Source of the DNA: Anseranas semipalmata
Taxonomy: Eukaryota; Chordata; Aves; Anseriformes; Anseranatidae
Assembly: GCA_013399115.1 (NCBI GenBank)
Contig: VXAA01000634.1
Location: 724,127-788,126 of the forward strand
DNA: 64,000 nucleotides
Reading direction: 5' to 3'
Shown here piece after piece: positions 1-12,500 of this stretch. The notes beneath the pieces were generated by a model. It did no database searches. It was not told the DNA's origin and worked only from the letters and a program-made list of their open reading frames with translations. Numbering within the stretch: the first letter of the stretch is position 1; each line of letters starts with the position of its first letter. The position numbers were made by a program, and so were the translations under genes.

Positions 1-2414
1 AACTGAGTCTCAAGGCAAATAAAGGATTTACCGGGGTCAGTGCGCGATTCATTCGAAAGTGTTCTTGAACCCATTTTAGAAGAGATGAGTTGTAAGAATG
101 AGTGTTGCAAGCCGTGTTCAAGCCGTGTGCATCTGCAACTATGATTTAGTTGTTAACAAACAAGAAACCTTTCCCTCCACACTGGATGATGCTTAGAAAA
201 AATAGCTGATAGTTACAGCTTTAAGGTATGCAAATGCCCTCCTCTTTGCAATTGATCCACAGCTCATCTAAAACAGGTGTTAGCCATTGCAGAGTGCAAG
301 AGTCTAGAAGTCTGCATGATTTTTAATGCAGGAAGTCCATAACACACACACACTGACAGTCCACAAAAACACTTTGCAACAATTGTCATTATTTTATACA
401 AGGGTTTGGCTTGGCATGCACCAGCCCTCATCCACTGTAATCAGTGTTTTAGTTCATACACTCGAGAACTTTCCCAAGACAAACCCTTGGGAAGTTCTTG
501 GCAACCCTAATCTTGCACAGTTGGTGAAGAATGTGTTGGTGAAGATTTTCAGCCATACACAACATTCCCACAGGAGTCAGGAAGACATGGCTTTTGGAGA
601 AAGAAAAGTCTGCAAATAAAAATAGAGTCGTCAATAAAAAATGCCACTCTGCAGAGACATTTTAGCTCAAGTTGTCTCTGCCACCATCAAGACCAGAGTG
701 AATCCTAATGCTTTTGAACAGGCAAACTGGAATTTCTAACATCTCTGGCCAGAAAGGGATGCAGAAACCCCCTTACTAATAGCCAGGCTTCAAACATTGA
801 CACATTCGTGGCAAAATTATCGGTAGTACACACAGCCTCCCACTCCCCTTATCCTAGCAGTTAGGTGCTGCTGGGCTGGCTTCTGCATCTTTCTTCGAGT
901 TGAAGGTACCAACAGCACGCGGTTCTATGCCTGTGCTGACATCTGTATCCTGCACAGACTTCAATTGCTGCTCAAGGTGGAGGACTGCCAAATGCAACAT
1001 GACAGACCAACCAAGACGACATCTTGGATAGCCCAGTACGCCTCAGATGCATTAGATATCAATATGAGGACAATCAAAACAAATCTGATGGGACACTGCT
1101 CCTCCCAGTGCAGGGACAGGGGTCTCCATTACAGTGGCAGCATAACACACTTCAAGTATTCTCCCTGAAACCTGAGCACAGCCGGAAGATAATTGATTCC
1201 CAGACATGATCAGGTAGGAAAATGCTGTTTATACCTTAGATAATCTGGGATCCTTACACAGAGAGTAGCTTGTGGGACTCTGCAAAGAAACTGCAAAGTT
1301 TTATATTTGCACCAAAACCTTTTGCCTAGCATTTAAGTACAAATTTCTATTTATCTATCTGAACAACTCCAGTGGTTTTTGAAAGAAACAGCCCTATGCC
1401 AAGCACCTTTGACAGCCCTATCCTTGAGTACACAGGCTTGCCTTTCAAAGACTACCCATCTTTACCCCACCTGTTGACAGTTTCACGAGGGACAAGTGCT
1501 GTGAAGTGGTCCTAATAAGGAGCTGAGGCTAGGGAGAGATGATGGCTAACAGTCAAGCCACCACACATCAGCAACCTATTAATTATCTGCTAAACTGTAT
1601 TAACTAGCCTACTGCCAATTGTAGGGTAACCTGAACTTACTTCCAGCTGATTTGTAATAACATGTTAAGCTAATATAATTTTTGCTTTGCACTGTGATGG
1701 GATAGAAGCAGGCATGCAGTCAACATGACTCAGTTGAGCTGTACTGTGTTGAACAAAAGCGATCCAAAGGTCACCCCTTTTTCCGCACTCTCATCAATCC
1801 TTCCTGTAACACTGGGGTGTGGCACCTTTGCAGCATTACCAATATTTCACTCTCATCACCTCTCCTCATCTGTAAAGGAAGTGCACTAAAAAAAGAATCA
1901 GAAAAAAAACAAGGTAACATGTTAACCATCTACCTTTTCTTTGCTCCCTCTCCCCTCCACATCCTTTATCTTAGTGGTCATCCTCACAAATAGCCTCAGG
2001 ACTACTTTACCTAAATTGCATGTAACTTCTCCTAATTGATGTTGGAAAGAGGTGGAGCTGCTGTTGTAACAGCAAGAGGCAGTCTGTCACTAGCCACAAG
2101 ATTCAAGATAAAAACCTAAGATAAAAACCTAACAGGCAGAGTTCTCCCACACACACTACCAAGGCCTCACAAAAAAAAAAGTATAATCAGTTAGAGGAAA
2201 CAATATACACTAACATTACTACACTAACTGTAAAGTTTGCCAATAGCATGGAAACTTAATTGTGTGAGGAGAGAAGATATTTATAGCATTTAAGCTGATA
2301 GATCTTCATTAGACGTTCTTAACAGTTAAGTAAAACAGAGCAGACTGCTTTAACTAAAACCCACAACTAGAATAGCATGCTTTAAATTGTTTTATATTCC
2401 AGACAAAGGTCTCC
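1..2414. other. Non-coding flank, no gene recognised
   Basis: No reading frame here has protein-like composition or a recognisable domain. There is a short CA run near 343-354. The plus strand is A/C-rich like the rest of the first 18 kb, as expected if this is intron or spacer of a leftward transcript. I see nothing else in it. Confidence 0.5.
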
Positions 2415-2813
2415 ACATTCCTGCTTTGAAGGCCAGTCTTATGAAGGCCAGGGCTTATGTGGCAAGGTTTTGGTAGCCGGGGAGCTACAGGGGTGGCCTC
2501 TGAGCAGAGCCCAGCAGCTGCCCCATGTTAGATAAGAGCCAGTTCCAGCCAGCTCCAAAAGGGACCCACCACTGGCCAAAGCTGAGCCCATGAGCGACAC
2601 TGGTTGTGCTTCTGCAAGAGCACATTGAAGAAAATAAAAAACTGCTGCACAACAGCAGCTGGGAGAGAGGAGTGAGAAACAGCCCTGCAGACACCCAGGT
2701 CAGTGCAGGAGGAGGGCAGGAGGGGCTCCAGAGCGGAAGTTCCCCTGCGGCCTGTGAAGAGGCCCATGGTGGAGCAGGCCGTCCCCCTGCAGCCCATGGG
2801 TACCACACGGAGC

Positions 2814-2849
2814 NNNNNNNNNNNNNNNNNNNNNNNNNNNNNNNNNNNN
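2814..2849. other. Assembly gap (36 N)
   Basis: Thirty-six consecutive N inside the tandem-unit part of the LTR. Reading frames crossing it are not meaningful. Confidence 1.
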
Positions 2850-3162
2850 AGCAGTTCTTGAAGAGCTGCTGTCTGTGGGAAGCCCATGTAGGATCAGTTC
2901 GGGAAGGATGGCTCCCTCCTCCTTCAGGAAGGAAGGTCCCTGCTGTGGGAGGGACCCCAAGCTGGAGCAGGGGAAGAGAGTGACCATGAAGGAGCAGCAG
3001 ATGACGAAGTGTTGTGGACTGACCACAACCCCCATTCCCCTGTGCTGTTTGGGGCTGGGGGGCATAGAAGACAGTGGATGGGGGGGAGAAAGGTGTTTTT
3101 TAGCTTGCTTTTAGTTCCTCACTGCTCTAGTCTGTTAGTAATAGGCAATAAATTATATTAAT

Positions 3163-3399
3163 AGAATGACTGAATGGTTTGGATTGGAAGGACCTTAAAG
3201 ACCACCTAGTTCCAACCCCCTGCCATGGGCAGGGACACCTTCCATCAGACCAGGTTGCTCAAAGCCCCATCCAACCTGGCCTTGAACACTTCCAGGAAGG
3301 GGGCATCCACAACTTCTCTGGGCAACCTGTTCCAGTGCCTCACCACCCTCGTGGTAAAGAATTTCTTCCTAATGTCTAACCTAAATCTACCCTCTTTTT
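3163..3399 (-). mobile_element. CR1 retroposon 3' end nested in the LTR
   Basis: The plus strand reads as the antisense of the CR1 3' end: a 'gaatggtttggattggaagg' start, then the conserved 'ccccctgccatgggcaggga' block, ending near 'ctaaatctaccctctttt'. The element therefore lies on the minus strand and is 5'-truncated, as most CR1 copies are. The six bases 'attaat' flank it at 3,157-3,162 and 3,400-3,405 and could be a short target-site duplication. LTR sequence continues on both sides. Confidence 0.9.
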
Positions 3400-3586
3400 A
3401 TTAATTTCCCTTTGTCTTAAGTCAATCTCCCTACATTGAGTCTATTTTGCTGGTGAGTGATCTCCCTGTCCTTATCTCAGCCCTTAAGCCCTTTTTGTCA
3501 TATTTTCTCTCCCCATTCCTTTGAGGATGGGGAGTGAGAGAGTGGTCTGGTACAGTTTAGCTAGCCATCAGTGTGAAAACACCACA

Positions 3587-6500
3587 GTCCTTCAAATGGT
3601 AGATACAAGCATGCTTTGGTTAGAAAGTGCTTCACTGGAACCTAGATTCAGACCACCAAAGACTTTAATCAGTTTCTTCTATACGAAAGGGAAAACCAGA
3701 AATAATTTGCTGCTTGCAACGACATGCCACTGAGGCGCGATAATATATACTTACAACAAAGGGCATTTTCTTCCTTTCCAGTTCTTCATTCTCTTTCAAG
3801 AAAGAGAAGTCAAACAAGGCAAATCTGTCACCAGGAGGAAGTCACTTGGCTCCAGCTGGGGAAACACCAGGGCTCGCTGTTGCTAGAACACATAACCTCA
3901 GCACCTGAACTGGTCTCTGACTGGAAGTGGCTCTGACTGCAGGTCTCTTCCCAGTAACCCCTCGGTACTGGTGTTGAACACTTGTAATGGGGAGATGATC
4001 TGTCTGGAGTTTACAGATTTACTTTCTGCTGATGTTTCGCATTCAGGTTTTTAGATCCATTGCTTTCCTCTCATTTGCATGCTGTATTTCTTGTCATAAA
4101 CCTACATAGTGCTCCACTGCAGTACTCAAACACTGCTCTCCACGATACCTATAGTTTAGCAGGGCCAGTTTCAGTTCTGAGCCTCTTCTTGTGACAACTT
4201 GCCAACACCACCCATGTCTGTCACTGCTGAGCACATGCCAAGCGTTTGCCAAGTACTTTCCAGCTCTACAGGAGGGGAGGCAGGACAGCATACTCCAGCA
4301 AGAGGAACACCCGAGCCCCCTTCTTTACCCTGCAGTCCCAATTCCACCACTTACATGTTTAGTGACCTACCTCTCTCCCAGCGCACAACAGAACTCAGAA
4401 ATGGAGAGGCCCAGCATGGAAACCCAGCCAAGATTCGCTTATTTTCTCTGGCTTCCACATGTGCTTGTGTGTCCTCAGTCACCCAAGCTTGGTTTTAAAC
4501 CCTAAACACACACATGCACTTTACAAAGGACTGAGGGGTTACTTTTGCTACTGACCCAGCTCAGGCTTAATGTTGGTCAGCAATAGCTTATAGTAGGAAG
4601 GAGAATTTTTCTTCCTCCTTGCTCTGAGCATCTTACCCATAAGGTAGAGGATGCCTTCACAAGAGCAAAACACAGTTCAGACATATCGTCAAGTTCATCT
4701 GCACCTAAATGAAGATATGAGCTTTTTCCTTCCCGACACAATAGACATTAGGCAGTTTCCTTGCCCAAATTCCTTAGTGCCACACCAGCCCCATTCTTCC
4801 TGTTTCCTTCAAGAGTCACTCCTGCCCCTGGCACATGGGCTATCACCAGTAATTCCCTCCACACCCTTATGAAGCAACCAAGGTTGTCTATGGCCCTTTT
4901 TTACACTAGTTTTCCACAGCAAGGATGCTGTAAAACTGTCTGAAAGGCTATGTCAACCTTTGATTACTCCTAATACAGAAGAAAATGGGAAAGAAGCAAC
5001 AACAAGTGCTAGAGGCAACTCCCCCATCCCTATGAACACTTTTCCAGACATGAGACCAGGACTGTACATACAGAGCACGTACCCATGTGCATGGAGAACT
5101 CTCTCTAGGCAGCTACTTGTACCTAACCAGCTTAAAACACAGCACAGTGGCTCAACCTAGCCAAGAAGAGAAGCAGATGCAGCTTTGCAGGTTAACAGCT
5201 CAATTCCCCCCACCTCTTGGGCAGCTCCGGCAGCCTCTATAGAGCTTAAGCTGGTCAGACATCTTCCAGGATGCAGCTTAGCCAATTTAACACTGCCTGC
5301 AGATGTCTGCCACACATCAGGTCCTGTGAGAGACAGCAGCATGGGCACACTGCATGTATTCCTAGCCTCTCCCAGCAGGTGTAACGGCTAAATGGCTTAA
5401 ACACTTGCAAGAAACACGAAAGTTGTTTAAGGTCCCCATGCTGGAAGCCTGGAACAAGTTTATTCTCCTTGACAAAAGGGAGAAAGAGCACACAAAGAGC
5501 AGAGGAAGGGAGGCTACTAAGACGATGCCCTTCAAGAAGCTGGAGATGTATCCATATGTAGCTGACAAAGAACAAACTCTGGTCCATAAAATGCAAACAC
5601 AACAAAAGCTCAGGTAAAGTGCCAAAGAAAAAATATAATCAAGACAAACTGAATAATACATCCTCTTCCAGCACGTCAGAACAAGAAGCCCATGGGATCA
5701 ACAGATGATCAGACTATTGAAGTATTCACAGGAGATACATTCTGAACAAAAAATGAAGGAAGTTCTTCATGCCAGCCTGGGGAAGTTCCTACTCCGGAAC
5801 ATCCATTACTAATTGCTATGGTCAGATAACATTCATGCAAACATTCACAGAGAACTTCAAAGGGGATCAGCAGGGAGGAGAGGACAGAAGCTTCCTCTCC
5901 TGAAGACTGAGGCTTGTGAATGCAGCTAGGAGGGAAAGTTACTAGACTAAAACTGCAGCTGGTTCTCAAGATGCTACTTCTGTGCATGTAAGGTAGCTGG
6001 CAAATTAAACAGAGACCATTAGCATGTGGTAATAAAAACAAGAGCAGGAGTGAGACAGGCATTACAGTTTCTGCCAGCGTTCTTGGCTAAACTCAGGGAG
6101 GAAGGGGATGAAAAACCAAAGGCCTGGAAACCTCAGAGGTCCACCCAGCAAGCTGGTAAGCAACCAAACATGCCTCCAAACAAGCAGGGGACAGTTTTAA
6201 TCAGTCTGTATGTATAACCGCCAATATTTCTAAGCATCTATAGTCAGAACAAGCTGGACCTTACTCTTCCCCCTTTTCTCAAGAAAAAGGGAAGTACTTT
6301 CTCTCAATTTTTTCTCCTTACGATGGTGTGACATACAGGCAGCTTTATCACACTGAAGAAGAGCTGTGGGGAAAACCATACTCATTCCACTAGGTTGGAA
6401 ATTGCACTCATCTAAACAACTCCAATGGTCTGGGGGAAGGCCAGATGCCATAAAGAGGCTGGTTCAACCTATAGCACTGTATATACAGCTACAGACCTGC

Positions 6501-9500
6501 CATGTCCAGAGTACGGTTGGGATTCCAACCTGGATATCAGAGTCAGAAGAAGGTCAGCATGGAAAACAGCGTTAACCACGTACGCAGCCTAAAAAATCTC
6601 ATTCCTAGCATCATTCAGAAGAGTTGGTAATGACTAAAGGCTTATTCGTATCATTTGTATTTTCAATTTTTGCCCCAAAATGAGCAGAGCAAATATGAAT
6701 GCTCACTGTAACACTAGCTGTGTTGAAAACCTGAAAATGGGTTACCTGTTTATGTCCTTTAGTCTTTCCAGAGAGCAATTACAGAGCTGCAGCGTGACAG
6801 AATTACTCTCTGGCTTTAAATGGCTGAACTGTTTAGACTGAGTTTACCTCACACATATCCCTCTTAATGTAAAGAGCAGACATGGAAGGAAATCAATCAC
6901 ATCCGGATCCAGAAAGCAAGCAACTGAATACAGGGGGGTTACAACATGAAGCTGCAAAGTACCTTTATCTGAAGCACCAAACTTTCATCCGTGTACAAGT
7001 GGGAAATATTACTTGATCGTTTACAGACCAGGTTTAAGTTCCAGCACTTGGAAAATTATCAGGCTATGGAAATACTACAGGCTCCTAGTGAAATGAGAAA
7101 TAATGAGTATACAGTGGATTTTTCCACTTTATACAATTACTACCTTCCTGTAGGACATGAAGGTGACAAACAGCTTGTTAGTAGTTGTGAAAAATATAAG
7201 GCAATTGACTATCCAGCTTTAAATAACAGGCTGATTCTGGGCTGACATTAGTCCATTTGTAACAGGAGGGAACTTGCCTCAAGCTGTGATCACACTGCAG
7301 AAGCTCTTACTTAGCATGTTCCAGAGGGATCAGCAAATGGATCATAAAAAGAAGGATCTCCCAAGGAATGACATAAGCCCCTACACAATGGAATTGGCTG
7401 CTAAAAGACAAGCTACCACAACAGTTAAATTTGGACCACTGTAATGGACAACTGTTCTGGTCTACCCAGCTTGCACTCAGATGACTGCATTACAAGGTGT
7501 AGAGGAAAAGTGAAAGAACAAGCAACAACTATATCCTTACAGTATCTCCCCCCACATTACTTCAGAAATGACCTGATCATTAGACTGTATCTACTTCTAG
7601 TATTTCCATTTTAATTTTGAACTAGAATTAAGGTAGCAGATCTGGTTTTGGCTCAGCACTAGATAGATACTGTACTACCCTATGTGGGATGGAAAAAAAA
7701 AATCACAACCTGGTTTCTTATGGGCAGGAGACTTAGGTAATTACAATTTCTTTGTATGTATCCTCAACAGTTTGAGTGCACCATATAACATTAATGGAAG
7801 GCAGATGACATTTACATCTTAACTAAAAGGCTGGAGTCCGAGCTCAACTTTTCCAGACACCAGGAAACCTTCACGAGCAAGTTGATCAATGGCACAGCCA
7901 ACACCGCTAACCAAAAGCCAGCCAGATGAAGATACACAAACTGAACTCCCTTGGTCTCATTGTGCACAGATGGTGTTTTGAGAAGGCAGCAAAAATGCTG
8001 ACCTTGGCTCTCTGAGCAGTGCTAGCCATCTGGACACACAGACAGCAGGAGGTAGGACAGGGAAGGCAGGTGAGGTATTCCTTGTCAGCTAAAGCTTCTG
8101 ATCCAAGAATTAAGCAAAAAAAGCCCCTAGTCTGTTAATCCACTAACAGCACCTAGCTTCCGATTAGGATGAAAGCCAAGTCCAACTCTTCCATACATAG
8201 CAGAAGGGAAAGCCATCACAGTGCACCAATCCTTGCCAGCAGGTTCTCAAGAAGCCAGCGTTTATGTACCCCAGGCTAGCTGGGCAGCCAAGCATCATGC
8301 CTGCATGCTGTCTGCTGCCATCTGTAACAGATCTCACCTGGAGAGATGGCCGCCCTAACTGCATCTGTCTAGACATCTCTTGTGTAATAAGCTCCCCAGA
8401 AAATGAATAGACTTAAATTCAAAAAGACGGGTTTTATTAGAACTTTAACTTTTTTAAGCAGGAAAAAAAAAAAATCAAACTGCCTATGCAAAACAATGCA
8501 AATAAAACAAATTTATAGGTAGGTCTCTCACTGTCTGGTCACCTGCTCCCCAGCCCTATAGCTTCTGCCCTTCACTGGCAGGTTCCCAGGGCTCTGGTGT
8601 CTCTTTTGCCATTTATCAATCAAGCATAGAGTATGACCGAAGCATTAGGCTTCATGGCCTTCTACTGTTTCCCTCTTTTGGGGAAACCAAGCTCAACGTT
8701 GTCTAGGTTATCTCAATACTGTCCATCCTACATGTACATAATCAAGCGCCATCCAGTTAAGAGTTTTTAATTCACCACTCAAATTAAACTACCTAGTTGT
8801 GATAGGAACTGCTTGGTAACACAGGAACTGAAATCAGTACCTTTCACAAACAATCCCATAATCACTGTTAGACAGCTGAGCCACAAAATAAGGCCCATGC
8901 TCTCCCCACAGAAAAAGGGCAGCTGAGAACCAAGGGGTCCCCAAAAGCTACAAGTGCCTACTCCAAGAAGGGACAGCCGTCATCCAACCTTCCATGACGA
9001 GGTGACAACATTGATCAGCAAACAACTCTGAGGGTTCATCAGTGTCACAGCCTCCTCATCAGACTTGAGACCAGGACATAGTTACTCAAATTAAGCAAAA
9101 AGTTCCTGTGGTCACATCTCAAAAGTATAGACGTTACAAGCAGAACAGGTGGAACCGACACAGTTGAACTGAGCAGTTCAGGCACTTCTGATGAAATTTT
9201 CTGGTAATGCTTTTGTCTTCAAGAGCAGCTTGAAAAAAAAATCAGTTTTTTTTTTAATTAAAATTAGAGAAACCTTAAAATTGAAGTGATCTGTCAGAAT
9301 GACCTCAAGCAAACACATTTTTCTCCCAGTTTATTTTTGCAGTTCTTTGTCAAAATACGTAGTCAAGATTTTATCTAATACATTCGAAGCAACCTTAATA
9401 TTCAAGAAGACCATAATTAAAGTAATTAACCTATCATATACACATAATTAATATATCAACTTCAATACTCTGAGGAAGAACCTAAAACTAGCATGTTGTT

Positions 9501-12500
9501 ACATGATGCAAGTTTAAAGAGAACTTCAAAAGCAGCAGTTAGTAGGCTATAAAATAAAATGAGGCAATTAAAACAATGTAACTCATTGTTGGTACTACTA
9601 CCATAGAAGAGTGTACCTAGTCTGGTTGGGATGGTGTTTGTTTTCTTCACAGCAACCCATATGGTGCCATGTTTTGGAACTGTTATCAAAACAGTGTCAG
9701 TAACACACCAATATTTTAGCTGTTGCTGAACAGTACTTGAACAGCATCAAGGCCTTCTGTGTCTCACTGCTCTTCCATCTCCCCAGCTGCAAGTAGGCTA
9801 CAGGTGAACAAAAGCTTGGGAGGGATCACAGCCAGCACAGCTGATCTGAATTGATCAAAGGGATATTCCACACCACATAACATCATGCTCCACAATGAAA
9901 CTGTAGTCTTTTCTAAAGCAGTCATTGCTCAGAGACTGGTCCACTGCTTGTAGAAGGTGGTGAGCGATTGCCTTTGCATCACTTGTCCTCCCCCTCTCCT
10001 TTCCTTCATTTAAAATGTCTTTACCTTGACCCACAAATTTTTCTTGCTTTTGCTCTTCTAATTTTCTCCCACCGGCTACTGCAGGGAGAGGGTTTTATCT
10101 TGACCCACAAGTTTTGCTTACTCCTGCTTTTCCGATTTTCTCCTTCACCCTACTTTAGGGGAAGCAAGCGAGCAGCTGGCAGGTGATCAGTTGCTGGCCA
10201 GAGTCATCTCCTCCCACGAGACTTTGTCAGTTACCCCTGACAAAGCAAGGAACTGGTGGTCACGCAGGTCAGTTTAGAAAATAAGTTTAGGACAACTTAT
10301 GGCACGAGAAAGAAAAACTACAGTGAGAATTTGTTATAAGAGCTAAGGATTTCAAGAGCAAATGGAGAACAAAAAAAATCCAAACATGTAGTTCTTCCAC
10401 TACACCAGAATCCAGCTAGCTGAAGGGTTTCTAAACTACTAGGCCAAAGATAAAACAAATAAAGTGGGTGCACTGACACTACAAATTTTTGCATCTGCTT
10501 TGAATTTATGAGATTAGGAACAGAAGATCCTCAGGCTTTTGTTAATCGTTTTCAGGAAAATGCAAAGTACTTCTGAAGAAAGGAGCCAAAACTCAAAGTA
10601 TCACAAAAAATCATACTCATGTGGGTCCTATAGCCCATGTCTGAGGGGTCCAAGACCTGCAGAAGTGTCCAAAAAAATGAAACATTAAATCCTGTCAGAA
10701 AGAAGCAGACAACTGGAGCTTGTGACCCAACGGTGCTGACAAATTCAAAGAAAACCCTGCAGGTTAAATTAGAACTATATATTATGACTCATCTGAATAA
10801 TTGCCCAGCAAGCTGTGCCTGAGAAAAATCTCAGCATGCAAGAATTTCTACACCCGGGTCATGGAAGGTGAGCTTGCTTAGCTGACTTGCTTTGCAGCAG
10901 AGCTTGTCAGTGCCTTGCAGAGAGCCAGGTGGCAGTGGAAGAGCAGAAAGGAGAGAGAGGACAAATGACAGTTCACAATACAACTGCAGTGAGCTGCAGA
11001 AGCAACTCAGTCCAACAACCAAGGCTGAGAGGAAAGGACAAAATGTTACTTGCTTTTCAGCAAGGCTTATCAAGCCCCGCTGGAAGCCTTGCCACTGAAC
11101 TGCCACCATGGCTTCCAGCAGCAGGACTCAGTCATTAAGTTAGCTCACATACATCATCTAGCCCAAGCTCCGTACCTCAGACACACATCATACAAAGAGA
11201 GGGTGTAATGTGCATTGTACTCAGGTTCAGTACATCATTTAAACTATTAGCTTGAATATTCTAGAGGGACATATACACAGGCTGAAGTGCTGTCTCAAAT
11301 AAGAGAGACCTTTCTTGAATCCAGTTCATGGACAGTTTCCCAAGACAAACAATTTCTTAGTGAGATCAAGGCTTCAAACACAGTCCTGTCAATACTCCAA
11401 TCCTGATCACTAATTCAGAGTCTAATGCTTTCCTTCCACCATTCTACCACTCAATTTACTGTAGACGAGTTACTCCCTCATAATTTTAGTCCTATTTCTT
11501 TAACATTTATGGTGAGGCAAAGCAGTAAGATATGAACCCCATATATTCTAACACCTGAAGACAATGAAATACCCACCATCGTGGTATCTAAGCACTTAAA
11601 ATAATTGTCCAGCATGTTCTTCCAAGCTTTAGTTGCAGATATTCTAAAGCTTCCATAAATAAACAACCAGGAGTACTTAAACTGTGGCTGATCATGCCTG
11701 TGGTGGAGTAGTAATCAGATTACTCATCAACATCCTTTCAGCCCTGCTTTGTATAGCTCTACTATTCATCCAAGAAACCCTATAGTTTTGCTACTGACTC
11801 AAGATTCCAAGTATCTGATGAAGGTGACACTGATAAGTGCTTGATAAGCACTTACACAGGAAAAAAAAACATAAAACAATTGAAATAGGACACACTGAGT
11901 AAATTTAAACTCCAGTCCAATGAAGCACCAGTATTTCACTGGCCCTCGAAACAGAAAAGCATTGTGGTTTAAAAATAGGGTGTGATACCAGATAACAGCA
12001 GTGATTCACCTGGAAGCCAAGGAGAGTACAAAAGCAAGAGGCAAGCTAAAACCTGCACTGAAATGAGAACACACAGCATCACAGCCTCAACAGCTCCTCT
12101 GGTGCTGGAACGAAAGGTTAAGAAGAGGGCAACCTGGCTTCCATGGGAACAAATCATGGGAAAAACGATGTCCATCACAGAAGCAAAACCCACCACGAAC
12201 ACAAATGGCAATTACCAGTTCATCTGCTGATGATGCACACTGCAGCCATTTGCAAACAAATACAGTAAGCCAGTGTATATCAGCGCAGCTTTAGTAATTT
12301 GAACTGACACGGTTATTCACACCAGAGTCTGACCACAGAGACTGTAGATGCACAGGGGAACAACACTGGGAGCAAAGGAATTTCCTGCCACAGTAGAACA
12401 CGGATATGGCCTAACTTAGTCTATAATACACATGCTTATGTGCACAGAACGAGATAGTAAATGCTTATGCAACTGCCAGTGCCTGTTAGCTCTTTAAATA

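Larger units (their letters stand above)
2415..3586 (+). mobile_element. Solo LTR of an avian endogenous retrovirus (ERVL/TguLTR5-like), split by a CR1 insertion
   Basis: The stretch matches a widespread bird LTR that I recognise from memory. It has a TATA-like A/T block near 2,630, GC-rich tandem units of roughly 25-40 bases built around a 'ctggagcag' core (about 2,700-2,970), a polyadenylation signal AATAAA at 3,147-3,152, and a pyrimidine-rich 3' part (3,421-3,586) ending near 'accaca'. The 36-base N gap (2,814-2,849) lies inside the tandem units. A CR1 copy interrupts it at 3,163-3,399. No internal retroviral genes are present, so this is a solo LTR. The family name and outer boundaries are approximate; the left edge is the least certain. 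Confidence 0.75.

Noticed and set aside
2606..2983. Open frames on both strands at the N gap
   Set aside because: They lie inside the LTR tandem units and run through 36 N.
6991..7245. 84-codon plus-strand open frame
   Set aside because: It opens at GTG, has no splice support and no known motif, and its length is expected by chance in this AT-rich stretch.
11478..11666. Minus-strand frame with donor ACGATG|gtgggt that would join in phase to 14,821
   Set aside because: The acceptor has no pyrimidine tract, and the 14,821-14,981 exon is closed in the needed frame.
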